Shown here one piece after another: positions 1 to 9,278 of a stretch of DNA of 35,173 bases; position 1 is the first letter of the stretch; each line of letters opens with the position of its first letter. The stretch is taken from positions 1-35,173 of the forward strand of contig JAIESZ010000018.1 of the NCBI GenBank assembly GCA_019745615.1. Direction: 5' to 3'. The notes below the pieces were generated by a model. That model searched no databases and was not told where the DNA came from. It worked only from the letters and a program-made list of their open reading frames with translations. Position numbers and translations under genes: made by a program. This DNA comes from Burkholderiaceae bacterium. Its GTDB lineage: Bacteria > Pseudomonadota > Gammaproteobacteria > Burkholderiales > Burkholderiaceae_C.

Positions 1-1626
1 ACCGCAGAGCAGGCCATGCAGGCGCGTGAAGAAAAACTGCACATCCGCAGTGGCACTGACCAGACCCGCACCCATGCCGAATATGTGGCAGAGATGGCGC
101 GCCAGCTGATCTTTGCCCAGTACGGAAATGAAGCCTACACGCGCGGGCTGAACGTGTACACCACCCTTAACGCTGGGGATCAAGAAGTAGCCTATCGTGC
201 CCTGCGCCAAGGCATCATGGACTACGAACGCCGCCAGCCTTATCGGGGGCCAGAAAAGTTTGTCACCCTACCCAGCAATCCGCAAGCGCTAGACGAAGCG
301 ATTGACGATGCACTGGCCGATTACCCCGACAATGGCGATGTACTCTCAGCCATTGTGCTAGAGGCCAGCGCACGCAAAGTAGTGGCGGTGCGTGGTAATG
401 GTGATGTCTTGGAAATTACTGGCGAGGGCTTGCGCCCCGTGCAGTCGGGCCTGAGCGACAAGGCCCCCCCCAACACCAAACTGCGCCGGGGTGCCATCAT
501 TCGGGTAACCAAAACCGCCAAGAAAACCTGGGAAGCGACGCAACTGCCGGAGGTTGAGGGGGCATTTGTCGCCTTGGAGCCACGCACGGGGGCCATCCGG
601 GCGCTGGTGGGTGGCTTTGACTTTGACAAAAACAAGTTCAACCACGTCACCCAAGCTTGGCGTCAGCCCGGCTCTAGCTTCAAGCCGTTTATCTATTCGG
701 CCTCGCTGGAAAAAGGCTTTACCCCAGCTACGGTCATTAGTGACAGCCCGCTGTTTTTTGATGCTGGCGTGACCGGCGGCCAACCTTGGGAGCCGAAGAA
801 TTACGACGGCAAATACGATGGCCCCATGACCATGCGTACCGGCTTGGCTAAATCAAAAAACATGATCTCCATCCGCATTTTGCAGGCCGTGGGCACCAAA
901 AATGCGCAGCAGTGGGTCACGCGCTTTGGCTTTGATGCCGAAAAGCACCTGCCCTACCTGACGATGGCCTTGGGTGCAGGCTCGGTCACGCCGATGCAGT
1001 TGGCGGTGGGCTATGCGGTGTTTGCCAATGGTGGCTACCGGGTTAATCCTTGGCTGATTGCCAAGGTAACAGATCACAAAGGCAAGGTCATTTCAGAAAC
1101 CCAGCCCCCGGTGCTGGACAAGCAAGAGCGTGCCATTGAGGCCCGCAATGCCTTCATCATGAATAGCCTGTTGCAGGAAGTAGCGCGTTCAGGCACAGCG
1201 GCACGCGCCCAAGCCACGCTCAAGCGCCCCGACTTGTATGGCAAGACCGGCACCACCAATGACGCCATGGATGCTTGGTTTGCGGGCTTCCAGCCTACGC
1301 TGGCTGCCGTAACGTGGATTGGCTACGACACACCGCGCAACTTGGGTAGCCGTGAAACGGGCGGCGGCTTGAGTTTGCCGGTGTGGATTTCTTTCATGGC
1401 CCATGCGCTCAAAGATGTGCCCGTGATGGAGCCCACCGTGCCCCCCGGCGTGGTGCAAAACGGCGGCGAATGGTATTACACCGAGTATGCGCGTGGCGGT
1501 GGTGTGTCTAACTTGGGTGGCGAAGCGCGCCCTGCAACCAGCAGCACCCGTAGCAGCACCGATGCGGCACCACAACCCCCGGCCACTGAAGAGCGCAACC
1601 GCATCATGGATTTGTTCCGCAATTAA
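1..1626 (+). CDS. mrcA: Penicillin-binding protein 1A (transglycosylase/transpeptidase), 3' part; 5' end outside window
   Basis: ORF in frame from base 1; transpeptidase motifs SSFKPF (SxxK), SKN and KTGTTND (KTG). Confidence 0.93.
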   Translation, partial: TAEQAMQAREEKLHIRSGTDQTRTHAEYVAEMARQLIFAQYGNEAYTRGLNVYTTLNAGDQEVAYRALRQGIMDYERRQPYRGPEKFVTLPSNPQALDEAIDDALADYPDNGDVLSAIVLEASARKVVAVRGNGDVLEITGEGLRPVQSGLSDKAPPNTKLRRGAIIRVTKTAKKTWEATQLPEVEGAFVALEPRTGAIRALVGGFDFDKNKFNHVTQAWRQPGSSFKPFIYSASLEKGFTPATVISDSPLFFDAGVTGGQPWEPKNYDGKYDGPMTMRTGLAKSKNMISIRILQAVGTKNAQQWVTRFGFDAEKHLPYLTMALGAGSVTPMQLAVGYAVFANGGYRVNPWLIAKVTDHKGKVISETQPPVLDKQERAIEARNAFIMNSLLQEVARSGTAARAQATLKRPDLYGKTGTTNDAMDAWFAGFQPTLAAVTWIGYDTPRNLGSRETGGGLSLPVWISFMAHALKDVPVMEPTVPPGVVQNGGEWYYTEYARGGGVSNLGGEARPATSSTRSSTDAAPQPPATEERNRIMDLFRN

Positions 1627-1952
1627 GCGCCAAAATGCAATGCCAGCCCCGCTTGGGTGCTGGCATCTGCGTCCAAACGGGCAAAAAATTCGCCGCTGCC
1701 TTTAGTGCATTGCCACTGGTAGCCGTCAAAACGGTAGTGGTAACCCCCAGAGCGCGTAGCCAGCCAGATTTCATGCAGCGGCTTTTGCTGGTTAATGACG
1801 ATCTGGCTGCGGTTAGGAAAGGTGAGCGTGACCATGCCGCCGCTGCGCTGGCTGTCGATGTCGGCATCGGTGTTGTCGTTGATGCGGTCACAAGCCTGCT
1901 CCACGGCCAGTAACAATTTTTCAGCTTGGGCCAAGAATTCAAGGTCGGTCAT
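1623..1952 (-). CDS. cyaY: Iron donor protein CyaY (frataxin homolog)
   Basis: 109 aa; frataxin-like pattern ([35 protein letters not shown]); located between mrcA and lptM/lysA. Confidence 0.93.
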   Translation of the reverse strand: MTDLEFLAQAEKLLLAVEQACDRINDNTDADIDSQRSGGMVTLTFPNRSQIVINQQKPLHEIWLATRSGGYHYRFDGYQWQCTKGSGEFFARLDADASTQAGLALHFGA

Positions 1953-1963
1953 ACAATTTCACC

Positions 1964-2128
1964 ATGTTAAAAGCGTTTCAAATTCTAGTCAGGCGCTTTG
2001 TCCTTGTTGCTAGCGTGGCAGTGGTACTGTCGGCCTGCGGTCAACGCGGCCCTTTGTATCTGCCCCCGACGGCGTCTGCTCCCGCTACCCCGGCCCCTGC
2101 CCTTCCTGCTCCATCTGTTGCCCCATGA
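1964..2128 (+). CDS. lptM: Small LPS-assembly lipoprotein LptM (YifL-like), 54 aa
   Basis: Not in the ORF track. Hand translation MLKAFQILVRRFVLVASVAVVLSACGQRGPLYLPPTASAPATPAPALPAPSVAP*; lipobox LSAC followed by GQRGPLYLP; stop overlaps the lysA start (ATGA). Confidence 0.88.
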   Translation: MLKAFQILVRRFVLVASVAVVLSACGQRGPLYLPPTASAPATPAPALPAPSVAP

Positions 2129-3408
2129 CCTCTACTGTATTGCCCGGCCATCCCCACATCGCCTATCGGGGCGCTGATCTATTTATTGAAGACGTGCCCG
2201 TAGCCGAGTTGGCACAAGCGCATGGCACACCGTTGTTTGTGTACTCTAGCGCGGCCATGCAGGAAGCTCTGGCGGCTTACCAGCGTGGCTTTGCTGGGCG
2301 CAAAGTGCAAATTTGCTACGCCATGAAGGCCAACCCCTCACTGGCTATCGTGCAGTTTTTTGCGCGTCAAGGCTGCGGCTTTGACATCGTCTCTGGCGGC
2401 GAGCTAGAGCGCGTGTTAGCCGCTGGCGGCGATGCGGGCAAGGTGATTTTTTCTGGCGTCGGTAAAACCCGTGCCGAGATGCGCCAAGCCCTGCAAGCGG
2501 GCATTTTGTGTTTCAACGTCGAGAGCGAGGCCGAACTGGAAGTTCTGAGCGAGGTGGCGGTATCGATGGGCTTGCAAGCGCCGGTCAGCATCCGCGTCAA
2601 CCCCAACGTCGATCCCAAGACGCATCCCTATATTTCTACCGGGCTCAAGGGTAACAAGTTTGGTGTCGCCCACGAGCGCACCTTGGCCACCTACCAACGC
2701 GCTGCCAGCTTGGCCGGTATCCGCGTCGTAGGCATTGACTGCCATATCGGCTCCCAAATCACCGAAGCTACGCCGTATTTGGACGCCGCTGACCGGGTGC
2801 TCGATTTAATCGAAGCCATTGAGGCGGCAGGCATCCCCATCCACCATATTGATTTTGGCGGCGGCTTGGGCATCAACTACAACGGCGATACCCCCCCTGC
2901 AGCCGATGACCTGTGGGCGCAATTGCTGGCCAAGATGGATGCGCGTGGTTTTGGTGATCGGCAGTTTTTGATTGAGCCGGGCCGCTCTTTGGTAGGCAAT
3001 GCCGGCCTGTGCGTGACTGAGGTGCTCTACCTCAAGCCCGGCGAAGAAAAAAACTTCTGCATCGTCGATGCCGCGATGAACGATTTGCCGCGCCCGGCCA
3101 TGTACCAAGCCTTTCATGGCATTGTGCCTTTGCAGCAGCACAGTGAGGTGCCTGCACAAGTCTATGACGTGGTGGGGCCGGTGTGCGAGAGCGGCGACTG
3201 GCTGGGCCGCGAACGCAGCTTGGCCGTGCGCCCCGGCGACCATCTGGCCGTGCTCTCGGCGGGGGCTTACTGCATGTCGATGGCCAGCAACTACAACACC
3301 CGTGGCCGCGCTGCTGAAGTGCTGGTCAATGGTTCCATCAGCACCGTGATCCGCCCACGCGAAACAGCGGCCGACAGCTTCCGCAACGAGCGTTTGCTCG
3401 CCGTCTGA
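2125..3408 (+). CDS. lysA: Diaminopimelate decarboxylase
   Basis: 427 aa; PLP-binding YAMKAN, HIGSQI, EPGRS and CESGDWLG motifs. Confidence 0.96.
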   Translation: MTSTVLPGHPHIAYRGADLFIEDVPVAELAQAHGTPLFVYSSAAMQEALAAYQRGFAGRKVQICYAMKANPSLAIVQFFARQGCGFDIVSGGELERVLAAGGDAGKVIFSGVGKTRAEMRQALQAGILCFNVESEAELEVLSEVAVSMGLQAPVSIRVNPNVDPKTHPYISTGLKGNKFGVAHERTLATYQRAASLAGIRVVGIDCHIGSQITEATPYLDAADRVLDLIEAIEAAGIPIHHIDFGGGLGINYNGDTPPAADDLWAQLLAKMDARGFGDRQFLIEPGRSLVGNAGLCVTEVLYLKPGEEKNFCIVDAAMNDLPRPAMYQAFHGIVPLQQHSEVPAQVYDVVGPVCESGDWLGRERSLAVRPGDHLAVLSAGAYCMSMASNYNTRGRAAEVLVNGSISTVIRPRETAADSFRNERLLAV

Positions 3409-3413
3409 CAGCC

Positions 3414-3455
3414 GCTTGAGGAGGCGACTGGCCGCTGGGTATAGCCTCCTCAAGC
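3414..3455. repeat. Perfect 12-bp inverted repeat just downstream of lysA (GCTTGAGGAGGC-18 nt-GCCTCCTCAAGC)
   Basis: Arms 3414-3425 and 3444-3455 are exact reverse complements; no U-tract follows on the + strand. Confidence 0.8.
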
Positions 3456-3497
3456 ATCCCACTCACCCGATGCGCTCCTCTTGCGCTGCTGCTGCAT

Positions 3498-4331
3498 ATG
3501 CCCATAGAACTTTACCGAGACAAAAACCATGCCTGTTATATGTTTACCGATTTGGTAGACGAGGACGGGCAGGCGGTGCAGGCCAACCAGTTTCTGATTG
3601 TGGATGACGACACTGGCGCTGTGATTGACCCTGGTGGCAATTTGGCCTACAACGAGGTGTATATGGGGATGCTCAAGCATTTTCCGCCGCAAAAGCTCTC
3701 GTATGTGTTGGCCTCCCATGCTGATCCAGACATCATCGCGGCGCTAGACCGTTGGCTCTCTAGCACCAAGGCCCTGCTGGTGATATCGCGTGTTTGGGAG
3801 CGCTTTGTGCCCCACTTTACCAAGGCGGGCAAGACGGAAAACCGCGTGATTAGCGTGGCCGATGCGGGGGGCCGTTTGCCGCTAGGCCGCCATGAGATTT
3901 GGCTGATTCCGGCCCACTTTATGCACTCGGAAGGCAATTTTCAGTTTTATGACCCCGTCAGCCGCATTTTGTTCAGTGGCGACTTGGGGGTGTCTATGAC
4001 CACCGGCGCGCAAGCGGCCCGCCCTGTGACCGACTTCAAGAGCCATCTGCCGCTGATGGAGGGCTTTCATCGGCGCTACATGGTGTCCAACAAAATTTTG
4101 CGCCTATGGGTGAGCATGGTGCGCCGACTCGATATTGCGATGATCGTGCCGCAACATGGTGCACCGCTGCTCGGTGCCAAGGTGATTAGCGAGTTTCTGG
4201 ACTGGATTGAAAATTTGTCCTGCGGCATTGACCTGTTTGATGAGCGCGCTTACCAATTGCCTACCGCCACCCTTGACCCGGTGGTGCGCCCGTCTCTGCC
4301 CATGTTGCAGACGCTGCGCAAGCCCAGCTAA
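3498..4331 (+). CDS. MBL-fold protein, stand-alone oxygen-binding di-iron (ODP/flavodiiron-like) domain
   Basis: 277 aa; SHADPD, HFMHSEGNFQFYD, SGDLG and PQHGAP resemble the metal ligands of flavodiiron/ODP proteins; no flavodoxin domain. Confidence 0.8.
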   Translation: MPIELYRDKNHACYMFTDLVDEDGQAVQANQFLIVDDDTGAVIDPGGNLAYNEVYMGMLKHFPPQKLSYVLASHADPDIIAALDRWLSSTKALLVISRVWERFVPHFTKAGKTENRVISVADAGGRLPLGRHEIWLIPAHFMHSEGNFQFYDPVSRILFSGDLGVSMTTGAQAARPVTDFKSHLPLMEGFHRRYMVSNKILRLWVSMVRRLDIAMIVPQHGAPLLGAKVISEFLDWIENLSCGIDLFDERAYQLPTATLDPVVRPSLPMLQTLRKPS

Positions 4332-4339
4332 AAGCTGCC

Positions 4340-4364
4340 CCCCGGTGCCTCCAAGGCACCGGGG
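4340..4364. terminator. Hairpin between convergent ODP gene and tctA (CCCCGGTGCC-TCCAA-GGCACCGGGG)
   Basis: Perfect 10-bp stem with 5-nt loop in the convergent intergenic gap; no strong U-tract on either side. Confidence 0.55.
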
Positions 4365-4403
4365 TGAGTACGCACTACGATCAAGAAGGTGCAGGGCTAA
4401 CGC

Positions 4404-5915
4404 TTAATCTTCGACAAAAGCCTCTTCGCGTTTGTTTTTCACGGCGGGCAGCAGCACGATGATAAGCAGCAGCAAGGCGGCAGCCAGCAAGCCCGCCGAC
4501 AGGGGCCGCGTGACAAACACGCTCCAATCGCCACGCGACAGCAGCAGGGTGCGGCGCAGGTTTTCTTCCATCATTGGGCCCAAAATAAAGCCCAGCAGCA
4601 GTGGCGCTGGCTCTGCACCCAATTTGTGGAACAGGTAACCAATCAGACCAAAGCCGCCCACCATCCAGATGTCAAAGGTGTTGTTGTTGGTGGAGTAGAC
4701 CCCAATGGCACAAAACAACACGATGGACGGAAACAGCCAGCGGTAAGGCACAGTCAGCAGCTTGATCCACAGGCCAATCAAGGGCAAATTCAGAATTACC
4801 AGCATGGTATTGCCAATCCACATCGAGGCAATCAAACCCCAGAACAGCTCAGGGTTGCTGGTCATGACCTGTGGGCCGGGCTGGATGTTGTGGATGGTCA
4901 TGGCCCCCACCATCAGCGCCATCACGGCATTAGGGGGAATACCCAGCGTTAGCAGCGGAATGAAAGAGGTTTGGGCTCCGGCATTGTTGGCCGCTTCTGG
5001 CGAAGCCACGCCACGGATATTGCCCTGACCAAAAGGAACTTCACCGGGATGCAGTTTGGTCTTTTTCTCGATGGTGTAGGCAGCAAAGGCAGCCAACAGG
5101 GCACCACCACCGGGCAGGATACCCAGAGCCGAGCCCAAGGCCGTACCACGCAGCACCGCAGGGGTCATGCGCTTGAAGTCTTCTTTGGTCGGCAACAGGC
5201 CCTGCACCTTGGCGGTAAACACCTCGCGCTCACTTTCGGGCTGCGCTAGGTTGGCAATGATTTCGCCATAGCCAAACACGCCCATCGCAATGGCAACAAA
5301 GCCAATGCCGTCGGTCAGCTCTGGAATATCAAACGAGAACCGGGCTACGCCCGAATTCACGTCGGTACCCACCAACCCCAGCAGCAGGCCCAGCACAATC
5401 ATCGCCACCGCCTTGAGCAGCGAGCCAGAGGCCAGCACCACAGCACCGATCAGGCCCAAGATCATCAGGGCAAAGTATTCTGCCGGGCCAAACTTGAAGG
5501 CCACCTCGGTCAGTGCGGGGGCAAAAGCAGCCAAAATCAGCGTACCCACGGAGCCAGCAAAAAACGAACCCAAGCCCGCAGCAGCCAGCGCCGGGCCAGC
5601 ACGGCCCTTGCGTGCCATCTGGTAGCCGTCAATGACCGTGACCACCGAAGACGATTCGCCCGGCAGATTGACCAAAATAGCCGTGGTAGAGCCGCCGTAC
5701 TGCGCGCCGTAGTAAATACCGGCCAGCATAATCAGCGCCGCCACTGGGGGCAGGGCATAGGTAGCAGGCAGCAGCATCGCGATGGTAGCCACTGGGCCAA
5801 TGCCAGGCAGCACGCCAATCAGCGTGCCCAGCAGGCAGCCAATAAAGCAGTAAATAAGGTTTTGAAACGTGAAGGCGACGCCAAAGCCCATCGCCAGATT
5901 GTCAAGAAGTTCCAT
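4404..5915 (-). CDS. tctA: Tripartite tricarboxylate transporter large permease TctA
   Basis: 503 aa polytopic membrane protein; GVLPGIGPVATIAMLLP and GGSTTAILVNLPGESSSVVT are typical of TctA. Confidence 0.94.
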   Translation of the reverse strand: MELLDNLAMGFGVAFTFQNLIYCFIGCLLGTLIGVLPGIGPVATIAMLLPATYALPPVAALIMLAGIYYGAQYGGSTTAILVNLPGESSSVVTVIDGYQMARKGRAGPALAAAGLGSFFAGSVGTLILAAFAPALTEVAFKFGPAEYFALMILGLIGAVVLASGSLLKAVAMIVLGLLLGLVGTDVNSGVARFSFDIPELTDGIGFVAIAMGVFGYGEIIANLAQPESEREVFTAKVQGLLPTKEDFKRMTPAVLRGTALGSALGILPGGGALLAAFAAYTIEKKTKLHPGEVPFGQGNIRGVASPEAANNAGAQTSFIPLLTLGIPPNAVMALMVGAMTIHNIQPGPQVMTSNPELFWGLIASMWIGNTMLVILNLPLIGLWIKLLTVPYRWLFPSIVLFCAIGVYSTNNNTFDIWMVGGFGLIGYLFHKLGAEPAPLLLGFILGPMMEENLRRTLLLSRGDWSVFVTRPLSAGLLAAALLLLIIVLLPAVKNKREEAFVED

Positions 5916-5930
5916 GGGTGATGCTCCTGA

Positions 5931-6419
5931 TTAGCCAACGATAAAGCTGGGCCACACCGGGAACTGCAACTTGAGCGCCCAGACAAAAGCCACATAACTG
6001 GCCACCGCCAAAATGGTGGCCAGCACAAAAACGCCCTTGGCATTGAACTCGGAGCCCGCCAAGCTAGAAATGAAGGTGAGGGCATAAATAGCCACGATCA
6101 GCCCCATGGCCGGAATGCCCAAGCTCGGCAGCCCGGCCAGCAAAATGCCAAACACCACGTTGGCCCCCAAAATAAAGCACAGGGGCCGCCAAGCCCATGC
6201 GCCGATTTTGTCGCCATCCAAGGTTTTTACCACCAGCGCCTTGAGCGCAATGGCAGCACCAATCAAGGCCAACAAAGCCCCCAGTACCAGCGGAAAATAA
6301 CCCGGCCCCATGCGGGCCCCGGAGCCTACGCTGTATTCAGTAGCGCCCCAAGCAAAGGCAATGCCAACCCCCATAAACATGAGGCCGGAAAAAAAGTCTT
6401 TTTGACTCTTGATTTTCAT
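5931..6419 (-). CDS. tctB: Tripartite tricarboxylate transporter small permease TctB
   Basis: Small four-TM protein directly upstream of tctA; start chosen at MKIKSQKDFFSGLMFMGVG rather than the longer ORF start at 6494. Confidence 0.87.
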   Translation of the reverse strand: MKIKSQKDFFSGLMFMGVGIAFAWGATEYSVGSGARMGPGYFPLVLGALLALIGAAIALKALVVKTLDGDKIGAWAWRPLCFILGANVVFGILLAGLPSLGIPAMGLIVAIYALTFISSLAGSEFNAKGVFVLATILAVASYVAFVWALKLQFPVWPSFIVG

Positions 6420-6531
6420 GAGCGTGTCTCCCATACGGAATAACCAGCGGGCGATTGTGCGGGCGATTGCTCTGGCTCCTGATGTGGATTCCACCTACGC
6501 ATGCCCCGGTATTTACCCTTGTCTGTGCCGG

Positions 6532-8301
6532 TTAGGGCTGTGGTGTGGTAGCCACCACTTCCTCTAGGGTGGTCAGGCCCTGTGCTACCCGCAGGGCACC
6601 AGCCATGCGCAGCGGGCGCATACCGTCTTGCACCGCTTGGCGGCGCAGTGCATCCATAGACGGCTCGGCGTTGATGCCCGTTTTGAGCGCCTCGCTGACG
6701 GTGAGCAGCTCATACAGCCCCATACGGCCACGAAACCCCGTCATGCGGCAATCGACACAGCCCACCGGTTTATAGGGCTGGTAGCCGCCAGAGAGCTTCC
6801 AAGGCTTGACGGCCTCGGCCAGCAGCTCTAGCGGTGCATCGGGGTCGGGCTGCTTGCACTGTACGCACAAGGTGCGCACCAGCCGCTGCGCCAAAACACC
6901 CAGCAGCGTGGCATGGAGCAGATAAGCCGGAATGCCCAGCTCCAGCAGCCGGGTGACGGCGCTGGGCGCATCGTTGGTGTGCAGGGTGCTAAACACCAAA
7001 TGGCCGGTCAGGGCAGCTTGCACGGCCATCTCCGCCGTTTCAAGGTCGCGGATTTCGCCCACCATGATGATGTCGGGGTCTTGGCGCATCAATGCGCGCA
7101 CGCCTTCGGCAAAACTAAAGTCCAGTTGTGGCTGCACTTGGGTTTGGTTGAAGCTCGGTTCGATCATCTCAATCGGGTCTTCGACCGTGCTGACGTTCAC
7201 CTCCTCAGTAGCCACGCGCTTGAGCGTAGAGTACAGGGTGCTGGTTTTGCCTGACCCGGTGGGGCCAGTGACCAAAATGATGCCATGCGGGCGCTGGATC
7301 AGCCCCTCCCAGCGCTGCGCGTCGTGCGGCAAAAAGCCCAAGGCATCCAAGTTTTTGACGGCAGTGTCGGGGTCAAAAATCCGCATCACCATTTTCTCGC
7401 CAAAGGCGGTGGGCAGGGTGGAGAGGCGCATTTCCACCTCGTCACCGCGCTGGTTGCGCGTTTTGATGCGGCCATCTTGCGGGCGGCGTTTTTCTACCAC
7501 GTCCATGCGCCCCAGCAATTTGATACGTGCCACCATCGCGCTCATCACGCCGGGGGGCATTTGGTACACCGGGTGCAGTACGCCATCAATCCGAAAGCGG
7601 ATGACACCTTGTTCGCGCCGAGGTTCTAGGTGGATATCGCTGGCGCGCTGGTCAAAGGCGTATTGCCAGAGCCAATCAACCACCTTGACCACGCCTTGGT
7701 CGTTGGCATCAAGTTGCTTATTGCTGCGCCCCAGCTCGACCAACTGCTCAAAGCTGCTGGCGCTGGCGCTGCCACCGGCTTTTTGTGCTGCCCGTACCGA
7801 TTTAGCCAAGGCAAAAAATTCAGCGGTGTAGCGCTGGATTTCTTGCGGGTTAGCCAGCACGCGGCGCACACTGCGCCGCGCTTGGCGCTCAACTTCGGCC
7901 ACCCAATCGGTGATAAAGGGTTCTGCCGTAGCCACCACGACCTCCGTAGAGGTCACTTGTACCGGCAGCACCTTGTGGCGCTCGGCATAGCTGGCGCTCA
8001 TGGTGTCGGCCACCTTACCCACATCGACCCGCAACGGGTCGATGCGCAGGTAAGAGATGCCCACGTGCCGGGCTAAAAATTCGGTGAGCGTTTCTACATC
8101 CAACGCCTTGCCATCGCTGGCATGGGTCATGGCGACATTGGCCAAGCGCACCAGTGGATGTTGGCTGCTCTCCGCTTGGGAGCAACGGGCGATGGTGCGC
8201 TGGGCTTCTTCGGGCGTAATCACGCCATCGGTACGCAACCATTGCACTATTTGACGCCACTCTAGTGGGCCATGTTGGGGTTCGGTATCAGGCAGGGGCA
8301 T
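6532..8301 (-). CDS. GspE/PulE/PilB-family type II secretion / type IV pilus assembly ATPase
   Basis: Walker A GPTGSGKTSTLY, Walker B DPDIIMVGEIRD, zinc-binding CVQC...CVDC, N-terminal MshEN-like domain; start MPLPDTEPQ, 4 bp after the upstream stop. Confidence 0.92.
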   Translation of the reverse strand: MPLPDTEPQHGPLEWRQIVQWLRTDGVITPEEAQRTIARCSQAESSQHPLVRLANVAMTHASDGKALDVETLTEFLARHVGISYLRIDPLRVDVGKVADTMSASYAERHKVLPVQVTSTEVVVATAEPFITDWVAEVERQARRSVRRVLANPQEIQRYTAEFFALAKSVRAAQKAGGSASASSFEQLVELGRSNKQLDANDQGVVKVVDWLWQYAFDQRASDIHLEPRREQGVIRFRIDGVLHPVYQMPPGVMSAMVARIKLLGRMDVVEKRRPQDGRIKTRNQRGDEVEMRLSTLPTAFGEKMVMRIFDPDTAVKNLDALGFLPHDAQRWEGLIQRPHGIILVTGPTGSGKTSTLYSTLKRVATEEVNVSTVEDPIEMIEPSFNQTQVQPQLDFSFAEGVRALMRQDPDIIMVGEIRDLETAEMAVQAALTGHLVFSTLHTNDAPSAVTRLLELGIPAYLLHATLLGVLAQRLVRTLCVQCKQPDPDAPLELLAEAVKPWKLSGGYQPYKPVGCVDCRMTGFRGRMGLYELLTVSEALKTGINAEPSMDALRRQAVQDGMRPLRMAGALRVAQGLTTLEEVVATTPQP

Positions 8302-8305
8302 GGCG

Positions 8306-9076
8306 TCAGGCCGTGATGGGTTTGAAGCTGCGCACCCATTTGCGCGTCGGGATGTCCCAGCGCGCTTGCACGGCATCGCAGCGGGCCAACAACTCACCAC
8401 GTTTAAAGCGGCTGGGGGTGCGTTGGGCCAACACCACGGCGTTACCCTCGCGGGTGGGTTTGAAGGCCCAGACGGCATCTTCACCAAAGGCCGTGGCAAT
8501 TTTTTCTAAGCTTTGGTCAAAGCTGGCGCTGCGACCAAACAGGTTGACGGTCATGCAGCCGTCTTCGGTGAGCAGGGCGCGGCAATCGGCATAAAACTCG
8601 GTGCTGTCGAGCACGGGGGCGGCGGCGTTGTCGTCGTATAAATCAACGGCTAAAGCATCCACCGTGCCTGTCCACTCATCGCGACGGATTTCTTCGCCAG
8701 CGTCGGCCAGCACCACACGCAACATGGAGCTGTCTTGGGGCAGTTTGAACCAAGCACGGCACACGGCCAGCACCTGCGGGTTCAGTTCTATGGCGGTAGC
8801 GCACATGCGCAGCTTTTTGTGGCAGAACTTGGTAATAGCCCCAGCGCCCAGCCCCAATTGCATGGCATGGCGTCCGGCCACAGTGGCCGGATCGACAAAC
8901 AACAGCCAAGCCATCATGCGCTGGACGTATTCCAGCTCCAGCTCAAAGGGTTCTTTGATACGCATAGAGCCTTGAATCCAAGGCGTGCCTAGGTGCAGGT
9001 GGCGCACATCGCCATCGTCAGAGACACTGACATCGGGTAGGGTGGTAGCAGTGGTTTTAGTTTTGGGTCGGGCCAT
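8306..9076 (-). CDS. Spermidine synthase-like (SpeE-fold) methyltransferase family protein
   Basis: GLGAGAITKFCHKKLRMCATAIELNPQVLAVCRAWF and DALAVDLYDDNAAAPVL match the SpeE-like Rossmann fold; start MARPKTKT chosen over the upstream ORF start. Confidence 0.82.
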   Translation of the reverse strand: MARPKTKTTATTLPDVSVSDDGDVRHLHLGTPWIQGSMRIKEPFELELEYVQRMMAWLLFVDPATVAGRHAMQLGLGAGAITKFCHKKLRMCATAIELNPQVLAVCRAWFKLPQDSSMLRVVLADAGEEIRRDEWTGTVDALAVDLYDDNAAAPVLDSTEFYADCRALLTEDGCMTVNLFGRSASFDQSLEKIATAFGEDAVWAFKPTREGNAVVLAQRTPSRFKRGELLARCDAVQARWDIPTRKWVRSFKPITA

Positions 9077-9278
9077 CAAAGAGGTTCCAGTAATCCATAA
9101 GCAGCCAAAAGCCTGCGCCCAAGCTGCACATTTGCGCACAAATCTCCACACAATATGGGCTAGGCTTATGTGGTAACAGTGTGTGTGCAGGCTGGTGGCG
9201 ATCCAGTTTGGCGTCAGGCAATCGACGTATTCTGACGCTTGATCGTCCCACACAATACACCTTCGATTTCACACCACG

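Noticed and set aside
2806-3462. 218-aa minus-strand ORF antisense to lysA
   Set aside because: His/Arg/Ala-rich shadow frame of a conserved enzyme gene.
6932-7831. 299-aa + strand ORF antisense to the GspE-family ATPase
   Set aside because: No domain recognised; the opposite strand encodes an unambiguous Walker A/B ATPase.
8302-8499. N-terminal extension of the GspE-type ORF
   Set aside because: Overlaps the 3' end of the SpeE-like gene and has unrelated composition; the natural start is MPLPDTEPQ at 8301.
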